From Chytridium lagenaria (lineage: Eukaryota > Chytridiomycota > Chytridiomycetes > Chytridiales > Chytridiaceae), in contig JAHLKC010000015.1 in assembly GCA_025449115.1 (NCBI GenBank), positions 186,001 to 250,000 on the forward strand: a stretch of DNA of 64,000 bases. The letters run 5' to 3'. Both the position numbers and the translations under genes were made by a program. The stretch's first letter is position 1; every line of letters begins with the position of its first letter. The notes under the pieces were generated by a model. It had not been told where the DNA came from, searched no databases, and saw only the letters and a list, made by a program, of their open reading frames with translations. This document shows positions 38,085 through 49,271 of the stretch, one piece after another.

Positions 38085-38618
38085 TTACGCAAGCAGTGCG
38101 GTGGAAGTCTGGATGATATCTTTGGCTTCGGTGATCTCTTCGCTTTCACCGCTCTCGGGATTGACTTTCTGTATTTTGATTAGCTTAGGTTGAATGGGAG
38201 TGACGTACAAGGAATTCTGCCACAACAGCTTCGAGCTCTTGAACGGCTGCAACAAGACGACGGTGGGTGTCGGGGAGCATCTGGTTGGTCTCCTCTAGCA
38301 CCTCCCTCTGCAATAGAGCAAGGTGGCCAAGCATTATTAGGAGGTTATGACTGAAAAGCGGGAGACGCCACCATGTTGAATGATTTAAGGTGAAACCATC
38401 ATTACCTGCTTCCTGACGGTATGTTCATCGGTATCCTTCTTTATCAACTCGTCAATGCGCTCCTGCTGTTTTTGGAACTCGGACCTATAAGACTTGAGCT
38501 CCTTTCCAATCCTACAGTATTGTCAGCATCCAGCTTCATACACTCCGCCGAAGACATACCTTTTTGCGACTCCAGTCTTGATCTTGAGGTCACGGACGGT
38601 GGTGTTTTGGGCAAGCAT
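38085..38618 (-). CDS. TBCA: Tubulin-specific chaperone A (tubulin cofactor A)
   Basis: Small helical chaperone that captures beta-tubulin after folding (Rbl2 in yeast). Exon 1 from ATG 38618 encodes MLAQNTTVRDLKIKTGVAKR; the family motif xxIKTGVVKR is clear. The following exons give RIGKELKSYRSEFQKQQERI with DELIKKDTDEHTVRKQ, then REVLEETNQMLPDTHRRLVA with AVQELEAVVAEF, then VNPESGESEEITEAKDIIQT, ending STALLA. Total length is near 110 residues, as usual, and I see no frame break. The stop lies 16 bases upstream of the LRRCC1-like start on the same strand, so two microtubule-related genes are almost contiguous. Confidence 0.88.
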
Positions 38619-38751
38619 GTTGAATTATGAGGATGGTGTTGGTGAGGTGTGTTTTTTAAAGTGTTGGTGAAGTTTGTAAAGATGCTTTGTTCGGACTTGC
38701 TTCCAAGGGAGCTTGCAAAATGCATTGTTGTGATACGGGTAGGGTGATTGC

Positions 38752-39374
38752 ATGGGACCAAAGAAAAATCAGGGCAAAGGAAAGGGAGGGAAGGAAGGGA
38801 AGGTAGACGGCGTTGCTGGTAGGATCAATTCATTGGTTGCTGGCTTTTCCTGGCGTGTGCTTTTGCTTGCACGATGGCATGCAGTAAGGCTCACACGGAA
38901 ACAAAGGAAAGAGCGAGCTGAAATCAGCAAATGCTGTCAAGGTTCGACACATTCTCTGCGAGAAGCATGCCAAGATCACAGAGGCATTATCAAAGTTGAA
39001 GGATGAGAAGCTGGCATTTAACAAGGTCAGAAGTTTATTTGAGTCATGGAGGGAGTGGAGTGTTCAGTTTCTCGTTTGGAACAAGTCAATAACAATTGTA
39101 ATCAAAACACTCAGGTTGCTGAACTTTACTCTGAGGATAAGGCAAAGGCCGGCGGATCTCTTGGCTGGATGAATCGAGGATCAATGGTTTGACATTTAGC
39201 TTTATAGGGCTATGGTTAATTCAAGTTGGCTTTCCTACTTTTTAAAAGGTTGGGCCTTTCCAAGATGCCGCATTCGCTTTAACTCCCAGCACCATCGCCG
39301 CACCGATTTTTACGGACCCACCCGTGAAGACCGTCCATGGATTTCATATTATCATGGTGGAGGACCGAAAATGA
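38752..39374 (+). CDS. PIN4: Parvulin-type peptidyl-prolyl isomerase PIN4
   Basis: Parvulin 14 family prolyl isomerase, nuclear and linked to ribosome biogenesis. Four exons join in frame: 38752-38818, 38889-39025, 39115-39186, 39249-39374. The lysine/glycine-rich N-terminus ([20 protein letters not shown]) matches the DNA-binding basic extension of Pin4. The catalytic domain follows: [80 protein letters not shown] then K. The active-site histidines (RHILC near the start, FHIIMV near the end) are present. The second exon acceptor is chosen as GTAAG at 38888, because the upstream CAG would give an in-frame stop. The start is 133 bases from the divergent TBCA start. Confidence 0.93.
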
Positions 39375-39799
39375 TTAAATTTATGACCCAAGGTATTTCA
39401 TACTCCCCTTTAATTCCGCGCGAACCGTTTAATCGTGACGGGATATGTATCATTTGCTCTCTCCAATTGCTCATGATGATACTGAGGGACGGAAGGGAAT
39501 TGTGGAATGGTTGAGTACCGTGGTGCTCCCAGTACCTGCCCGAATGTCATTTAATTAACTTGATCTTATCTGAAGCACGCGTTAGTGTAGTTAGTTGGTG
39601 GAAGCTCACGCAGCTTTCTTTGTGTTTATGTACGCACTCTAAACACTCTTATTCTCATCAGTCTAGAGTCAAGACGATTGGAATACACAAGCAGGTGTGA
39701 TCTTGACAATTTCACGCATCCAGTTGTTCCACTCCTTAAATCCTTCACAAAAACATCAAATATCACTTATTGTAAATACATATTCCCACCGCAACAACC
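39375..39799. other. Intergenic PIN4 to acidic-protein gene
   Basis: PIN4 3' UTR and upstream region of the next gene; no coding sequence recognised. Confidence 0.45.
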
Positions 39800-40590
39800 A
39801 TGTCGTATTTCATGTAGGCCATATCGTGTGTTGTAAACCTGCGTCCTGATGATCGTTTCTTGAAAAAAAAGGAATATCGACGAGGATTATAATTCTGAAG
39901 AAGATCAAGATTGGAAGCCTGGTTCGGACGACGAGGAGGATGAAGACGATGATGGTGATTCAAAGATTGCGAGTTCAGTATCAAATTATTTATTCACCAG
40001 CGACTCTTTGTTTGTGAAAACGCTTTCTATCCATCTTTTTGATTCTCGGCTAATGGATTACGCCAAAAGGCCAAGACGACGAAGACGACGATGAAGGCGT
40101 CAAAAAGAAGAAACCATCGAAAGCAGCGTCAAAATCTAAAGAAATCGCAGCAGGCACCAAAAGGAAACGGAAACCAAGCGCAAAAGTGAAGGAGAGCGTT
40201 GATGCGGCTCCCACGACCATGTCATATTTTATGTAAGGATACAATGAATTCCTTCTCGTTCGTGCTGACAAAAGTTGAACGAACGACCAGGAATATTGAC
40301 GAAGATTATAATTCTGAGGAAGATCAAGACTGGAAACCGGGATCACAGGATGAAGAGGATGATGATGATGATGATTCAAAAATCGCCAGTGCGTATCAAC
40401 TTGACACAGAATTCACATTTTAATATTGTTCTGATATCCAGCTGACGATGATGACGACAAACCGCCCGATGAAGACCCCAAAAAGAAAAAAGGAGGCAAA
40501 GCCGCCGGAACGAAACGGAAGAAACCGGCTACGAAATCTAAAGAACCCGCGGCAAAGCGTGCAAAGAAGGCACCGAAAAAGGTTTATTCA
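39800..40590. repeat. Tandem duplication of a two-exon module (period about 419 bases)
   Basis: Copy A begins at ATG 39800 and copy B at the in-frame ATG 40219. Shared are the short ATG exon with its donor, the exon NIDEDYNSEEDQDWKPGS, and the acidic-to-lysine-rich exon with KAAxxxK and GTKRK motifs. The exons remain very similar while the introns have diverged, so the duplication is not recent. Confidence 0.8.
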
Positions 40591-41488
40591 GTTGAGAAAC
40601 ATGACTCATTCTTTGTTATAGATGAAAGGAGGAAAGAAGGAGAAGATCGTGAAAGAGGAGGAAGCTGGGGATGAGGATGAGGAAAAGGACTTGACGTTTC
40701 TGGGGAAGGAGGAGGAGGAAATGGTGGACAAGTCATCACGGAGTTATATAACATGCCACATAGGTGAGAGGAATACTTCTTAATTAGAGGGTAGACTCTG
40801 CATAAAGATTTTTATCATTTAATTTAATTGCCCGAAGATTATGCGTTTTGATATTAATCCTTTTGGCTTATTTTCAGCCCAAGAAAAACCCCGCAACCCC
40901 TCATTCCCTCTTCCAATCTTTACTACCGCCACTGAGACGTTCCTCACAAGTATACCTTCCCTTATTCATCCAACAATCTAACCAATTCCTGGTAGACCGC
41001 GACGCCCTATTATCTAAAGCACAGTTTGAATTCGACGAAAGCCTTCACAACCTTCAACAAATCGACGCCACCCACAAACGTTTGAAATCCGAAGCCACGC
41101 AGAAGAAGAAGGCCCTTAAAGAGAAAAGGGAACGTCTGGAGAAGGAAAAGATCGAGGAGGGGAGATTATATTCCGTGATGGGGGATGTTTTCTCGAAAGT
41201 ATTTGTGGGAAATGGTAAACATTTCTTTTTTTCAAGTTAGCATTTAAAAACTTCTTAGCTGCTACAACACCGCGGATCCCTTCTCAATTCGTGCCTGAAT
41301 TTCTGGAAAGGATGTTAAAGGCGCTTGAAGAGTCTGGTCTTTACGTTTTCCATTGTTTGGGGGTGCAAATGAGCGGGGAGGAAGATGCGTCGAGTGATAT
41401 TAATGTGGTGATCAAAAAAGAGTTTGTTCCGAATGAAGTTATTGGGGTTAATGGAGTGGGTGGGGATGGGAATGAAACTCCGGAGTGA
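39800..41488 (+). CDS. Acidic/lysine-rich protein with internal two-exon duplication, unidentified
   Basis: The start exon MSYFM is spliced (GTAGGC donor) to NIDEDYNSEEDQDWKPGS plus an acidic run and SKIA; the next exon is acidic then lysine-rich (GVKKKKPSKAASKSKEIAAG). The reading frame continues straight into a second copy of the same module at 40219 (MSYFM, NIDEDYNSEEDQDWKPGS, acidic run, DPKKKKGGKAAGTKRKKPAT). Then come a K/E-rich exon (about 40620-40760), an exon with a conserved-looking helical block (LFQSLLPPLRRSSQVYLPLF, DRDALLSKAQFEFDESLHNL, RERLEKEKIEEGRLYSVMGD) and a final exon (VPEFLERMLKALEESGLYVF). Alternating acidic and basic low complexity suggests a nuclear, chromatin- or RNA-associated protein. 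I recognise no family and give no function. Confidence 0.65.
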
Positions 41489-42042
41489 GGTAAATATTGG
41501 AAATGGGATGGAGAGCCTGCATGTCAATGGGAATGGAGTGGTGGGGGAAGTTTGATGATGTAGATTTTAGTTCAGTCTTTGGATGCTGATATCATGTATT
41601 TCTTTGTCTGTTGCGTTCCTGTGCGTCACTATGTAATAATGTAATATCGTGGATGGACAGATGGAAGAAACGGTTAATCTCATTCTCCAAACAATGTTTT
41701 CCTGCATGTTCTTATATGCGAAAAACACACGTATTTCAAAAACCAAAAACAAAAACAAATTATCGTCAAAAGCGTCATGACGGCATGAACGGTGTGAAGA
41801 GATCGAAACGTGCGAACAAAAGTGGGAGAACGGTGTCATTGTAATATTCCGAAAAGAAAAAGGAAAAAGAGACAAAAAAACCTCTCCAGGAATCAGCAAA
41901 ACAAATGGTATCCCAAAAAGAGCCAAACTACAATGTAACATAAAATGGCACTTTCAGGAACGGGAGCCAGAATACATCTTTTTTAGATGTGGGGGGTACG
42001 AGTTGGGGTATGAGGAAAGAATAACCAAAAGTAAAAGACACG
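41489..42042. other. Intergenic between convergent genes
   Basis: Spacer between the acidic-protein gene (+) and SEC14-GOLD (-), with A- and T-rich stretches that fit 3' UTRs. No coding sequence recognised. Confidence 0.45.
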
Positions 42043-43999
42043 CTAAGGGTGATAATATAAAGAAGTAATGGGACGAGAAAAAGGAAAAAAAAAATTATAA
42101 TCGCAACAGTCTTGATTTTCACTGCTCAGCATCCTCGAAACATCATCTTCATCATCATCCTCTGAAGGCCTCCCACTCGCCTCACTTGAAGTCAACGATT
42201 CGAATTGAACATCCACACTATACTCCACCTGCACCGTCGTCAAATTCAACCCCCGCAATACCACCCCTCGACACCTTTGTGAACACAAAAGAATAAAATC
42301 CAGGTTCTCCAGGAATTTTCCCCTGCACCGTATCATCATGGCTATTAAACGTATTCGCTGCCAACACAGATACATCTTCCGCGGCTCCCCATTTCCGATG
42401 ACGAATCTCGAATTGGACTGGACGTTTCTGAGACTTGAATTTGTAAGTCACCCATGGCTTGTTGGAGACGACGAGTTCTTCCATGGGGATGGTGATTTCG
42501 TGAATGTGAGGGTCGCGGGGGTCCTTAAGGGCACCGGTGAAGTCGAGGACGTTATCGTCTTCGACGGCGGCGGAACCGGCGAGGATACTAAAGGTGGGGA
42601 CGCAACCAGAGGCCATATGAGAGCAAGTGCATTTACCGCCAAGGAACTGTACCCAAATGAAGAAAACCCGTTAAAATCAGCCCCAATATCTAACAAAAAA
42701 AGGTAATACTTACAGCAGGAAGACTATCTTCATCAATGTGGTTCAACATGACTTCCTTCGCGTCAGCACCGAGAATATGGACCTTGTCAAGGATACCCTT
42801 GTCGAGCCATTTTTGATCATCACCCAGACTTTGGTGAAGAGAGCGGGGGAGTTGACGAGGAAGAGTTTGCCGAGACGCTCGGGGTAGTACTTTGAGTCAT
42901 GGTCCGCGAGGGCACGGAGGAAGGCAAAGACGGGCATATGGAATTGATGCATGCCCATACCTGTGCAGTCAAAGATGACAGTTTGCTATAATTGTCATGC
43001 ATTAAAAAACATATAATATGGCAAAAAAGATAGGTATATCGTTTTGACTAAAAATTTGAGCAATTTACCTTATCAATTATCTTTCCGGAATGTTCGGAAG
43101 CCTCCTTCATCAAGGAACCAAAAACAAACTCACACACCCGAATGTGGTGGTCCACAAAGGCCTCCGGCTTCGCCTTTGAGGCAAGCTTTTTTGCGTCATA
43201 TTTCCCAATCCTTTCAATAAATATGGGGTGTCCCTCCTTGTCAAACTTGTGATAACACCCTCCTCCGCAGTACTTGAGGAACGGCGGAAAGTTGGGGAGG
43301 TCCATGTTAGGATCAAGATCCGGAGTATTCTTGTAACCGCGCACTCCATAGAGGTGGGGGTTTGTGGGGCTTCCGAGCGGAGGTAAGGCGTCGACCTTTT
43401 CGCGTTTACGCCAATCGAGGTATTCATTGAGCATTTCAAGAGCCTGTGATTTTTTGGAAAGATATCAGATATTTGAGTTAAGGTGAAGAAATCGGAGACT
43501 GACCTTGGGAACATTCATCTGACGGGCAACCAAGAAACGGCGGATATCCTAAAAAAAAATGTCAGCATTAGAGAAAGGACTGCATTAACGGGTTATATTC
43601 GTAAAGTTGTGCTTCATAAAACGAAGCATGGAGAGTCGTTTGGGGCCCACAGGTCACTTTCGGCGTTGTGAAATGTCTCATGCTTTCCTATTACCCTCGG
43701 TGATAACGACTGGAGATCTGCGTCATATCTCTCGGCGATCACAAACAATTTATATCCTCAGAGACTTTACAGCGCACGTGCACTCCTCCCTCGCCTTTTG
43801 CAAGCGAGATGCTCTTTATAAGCAGAAACATGGACGGGCGACATGCAGGACGAGAGATTGAAAACAAAGATCAAGCCATTACGACAAAAAAATGACCTAC
43901 ATGATCGCCGACAGCGGTTTGGCCATACTCATCGAGCTGATCACGAATTTCCTTGATACAGGCCTGAACAGTTTCATCTTCAACAACAGGCGCGGACAT
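42043..43999 (-). CDS. SEC14-like lipid transfer protein with GOLD domain
   Basis: Phosphoinositide/lipid transfer protein, read leftward from ATG 43999 (MSAPVVEDETVQACIKEIRD). Domains: CRAL-TRIO N-terminal helices (DIRRFLVARQMNVPKALEML, NEYLDWRKREKVDALPPLG); the CRAL-TRIO lipid pocket (GHPIFIERIGKYDAKKLASK, a QTVIFDCTGMGMHQFHM block, KYYPERLGKLFLVNSPALFT, LDKGILDKVHILGADAKEVM, DEDSLPAFLGGKC); and a C-terminal GOLD beta-sandwich (HEITIPMEELVVSNKPWVTY, VQFEIRHRKWGAAEDVSV, GFYSFVFTKVSR, VQVEYSVDVQF). CRAL-TRIO plus GOLD is the SEC14L1-5/patellin layout, not plain yeast Sec14. Introns lie near 43880-43545, 43510-43445, 43070-42990 and 42960. Frame breaks near 42255 and 42810; the stop is therefore approximate. 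Confidence 0.86.
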
Positions 44000-44666
44000 T
44001 GCTGCAACGCGGGGTTTTTATAGGATTTTGTGGATGTGGGGCTGAGGTATGTGAAGGTTTATTGTCTCCCTTGAGGCCAGGGTTGAAAGTGGATGTGATC
44101 AGAAAAGGTTCAAAAGACAATCGAGGTGTAGTGAACAGGCCTTCAGGTGCTGAGTGAGGTGTTGGATCACGCAGTCAGTCCGTCCTTTATAGTCGATTGA
44201 AAGTTAAAGGTTTTAGATGTGTGTCTGGAACAAAGAGAACTTGAAGAACCACATTCCGTTGCACAAAATTCGTTTGTTTTATTTATTACCTTTGGATGGA
44301 CGGTCACGGAGGAGAGGTAGTGGTGGTGGTGGAGGTGGAGGTCGTGATGGTGGTGGTGGTGATGGTGGTGATGACGGTGATGATGGGAAAGAAATCGTGA
44401 CTTTGGTGAGAGTGGAATGGATTAGTAGGGCGCGGAGTGGATTGAGAAACACCATCAGCTCAATTTAAATAAACTTTAGGACCTCATGCATTGAGCTTGG
44501 GTATTTTGTATTTGTATGCAGTGATCTCCATTTCAAATCCTTAAATAATTCGAATTGACGCATCAAACCTGCCTTGAATACTTACTTGCTGGCCGTCCGC
44601 ATAGTTAACCAAAGGCGTTTTGAGAATTGTCACCCGTCGTTCCAAAAAATTATAGGATTTCACACA
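44000..44666. other. Divergent promoter region SEC14-GOLD / bromodomain-BAH
   Basis: No gene recognised. The open frame at 44217-44468 (+) is mostly polyglycine/aspartate from a GGT/GAT repeat and is not called. Confidence 0.45.
44313..44385. repeat. GGT/GAT trinucleotide repeat
   Basis: Imperfect run of GGT, GGA and GAT units between divergent genes. The G-run density could support quadruplex structure on the plus strand. Confidence 0.75.
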
Positions 44667-46917
44667 ATGGAGGTCAAGGACAGAAAGGCCATCATGCAGC
44701 GCATCCTCACCGCTGTCATCAACCACTCGGAAAAGGGTTAGTTCACGCTATAATTAGATAAATCAGTCGTTGGTCGATGGACTACCCTCTGAAAATCATA
44801 AACATCTTCTTTGGCTTGCCTATACCTTTTGCTTTTGATGTTTGTCGTCTGGACTTGAACTTGAGGCTTGAGAGTTTTCTCTTCTTCGGGCTAGACTTCG
44901 CTTCGTGTTCGTAGTAAAGGCTTACGTCTCATTGAGCTGATGGAAACAGCCTTAATTTTGACAGAAATTGGAGTGGTGTATTAACTTTTCATAACTGTTA
45001 GTCGAAAAATATCAGAGATGTTTCGGACGCTCGTATCCAAGCGAGAATATCCAGATTATTACAAGATTATCAAGAATCCAGTGGCGCTTGATACCATGCA
45101 GGTTAGTTTTCTTGATTTTATCTATCTCAGGATGCCTATTCTGTACTTATCGCCGATGAATAACTTTTAACCAGGGCCGAATTGATAGCGGTGCCTACGC
45201 TTCCTTTGAGGACATGGAAGGCGACTTTGCTCTACTGGTCAAGAACGCCATGACCTATAACGAACCGAAATCCGAGATTTGTCGAGATGCTCAGACCTTG
45301 AAGTCCATGTTTGAAACCCTTCTGGCAAAGGAGGTCAAGGCTCACGAGGCTGCGGCCGCAAAGGCAGAATCGGCTTCAAAGGTGGGCATAGTTTCCTAAG
45401 AATAACAATCCTATTGCCAGCAATATCTGCTCTAAATTGTATTGCTTGTTTGTTTATTGGATGACCCTCTTCAATCCGACTAACTTTGCTAATTTTAATT
45501 TCATTCGTAGCCAGCAAAGCCCAAGATAAAAGCAGAGCCACCTCCAGCTCCGATCGAGGTTGGTCCACCTCTCGAACTTTTTGTAAAGGGGAAAATTGAA
45601 TACAGAATAGGTGACTATTTTTGATTAACTTTAGCCTGATTTCCTTCTTCCTTTTGTTTCATATATCATTGTTGACGACTCTCCATCGTTATAGGCGATT
45701 TCGTATTAATTGCAAATCCTCTGGATCCCGCTAAACCCACCATTGGTCAAATTCTCACTATATATTCTACTGCCCCATTCCGCTTCCCGAAAATCTTCCA
45801 TTCCCGCCGCATCGGGATCCAGCATATCCTTCACGGCCAATTGGTATCTAAGGCCCGAACAAACCTTTCACAAAGCAACCGCAAAATTTATGGAAAATGA
45901 AGTCCTTAAGAGTAATCGCAACGAAACGCACACTGTGGACGAAGTTATAGGGAGATGCTGGGTCCTTTACGTCAAGGATTACATTCGTGGACGCCCTAAG
46001 GATTGCAAGGGAGACATGAAGCATGTATATGTCTGTGAATCGAGGTACAATGACCAGGCTCAATCATCTGCGAGAATTAAGCAGTGGGTTTCGAAAATCA
46101 TGGATGAGGATATGGAGATGTATCCTTCTCCTATTGTTCCGGTGAAGGTGGCGTCAGTGTTTGCGGAAGAGAAGGATCTTCAGCCAAAACCTGTCAAGGA
46201 GAAAAAGTCGGCAACACCTGCACCTCCGTTGACGATCATATGCAGATTGATTCGATTGCTCATGTGCCTCCGCCGAAACAAAGCGCTACTACTTCACATC
46301 ACCATCTTCCCACAATCAAAATTGTTGACCATCAGGTAAAACATTTTCAGGATTGTAACTTATCTGACAGACTCGTAGATGCCTTCAAAGACTCCGAAAA
46401 GTTCTGCTACTCACGGTGATGGTAGCCACGCAGACAAACGTATAAAGCTAACCGTCAAGCCGATGCCAGCAGAGGAGCCAGAGGCAATACAAAGACACCA
46501 CCATCAACAGCATGGCAAGTCTACGTGTCATTTCTTTTATCTTTTTTCTTGTCTAGTCTTATTTCTAAGTACAATATCAACAAACAGCACATGAAGTCTC
46601 CAACATTCCCTCTATCGTCCCTCCTCCTCCGTCCGATGGCGCTACAGCTGTCCCTAGCAACTTTGATATGAACCCTGACGGCCAACTAAAGTGGTACACA
46701 GGCGTTCCCGTCGATATCGTTGAAACTTCTTCAGCGAAGCACTCCTCGAATACCTCTATTTTCTGGCCACTAAGCAAGCGAAAGCCATGGATGCCCCTAA
46801 ATCGAAGAAACGGGCGTGGAGGGACATTGATGTTGAGGAAACCATTGGGGTGGGATGGGGGGACTGGCGAAGTCGTTGTTGATGCAGGCTATTGGGGTTA
46901 AGATGCCGTTGCGGTGA
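44667..46917 (+). CDS. Bromodomain-BAH protein (Rsc1/2-like, polybromo family)
   Basis: Chromatin-reader subunit of the RSC/PBAF remodeller type. Starts MEVKDRKAIMQRILTAVINH; after an intron the bromodomain continues RKISEMFRTLVSKREYPDYY, KIIKNPVALDTMQ, and after another intron GRIDSGAYASFEDMEGDFAL with LVKNAMTYNEPKSEI, so the asparagine of the acetyl-lysine pocket (YNEP) is present. A proline/lysine linker leads to a BAH domain: FVLIANPLDPAKPTIGQI, NWYLRPEQTFHKATAKFMEN, EVIGRCWVLYVKDYIRGRPK, HVYVCESRYNDQAQSSARIK. A C-terminal block (NFDMNPDGQLKWYTGVPVDI, EYLYFLATKQAKAMDAPKSK) ends KMPLR. Frame breaks near 45780 (in the BAH), 46740 and 46855. Yeast Rsc1/2 have two bromodomains; only one is seen here. 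Confidence 0.82.
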
Positions 46918-47053
46918 TGTTTTTTTAATGGACTTTTGAAGGGAGAAGGATAGGTTGGACTGTAGCCAGCGATTTTTTAATAAGCAGATTAACTTTGATG
47001 GTTGTTCTATTTTATAGGGCGTATGCACATAAATAAAAAACAAGGTGTGAAAA

Positions 47054-49232
<2,179 letters not shown>

Positions 49233-49271
49233 GTGTTTGAATGATCAAACTCCGAATGTTGTGTGTGACAC
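49233..49271. promoter_or_regulatory. 39-base bidirectional start region katanin / CM1 protein
   Basis: Divergent ATGs at 49232 (minus) and 49272 (plus). This is too short for two separate promoters with 5' UTRs, so transcripts must overlap, or a promoter lies inside one of the first exons. The katanin start is well supported by the family N-terminus; the CM1-side start is less certain. Confidence 0.6.

Noticed and set aside
38942..38950. GGTTCGA box as a possible tRNA T-arm
   Set aside because: It lies inside the PIN4 coding exon (KVRHI) with no acceptor or anticodon stem around it; no tRNA could be built anywhere in the window.
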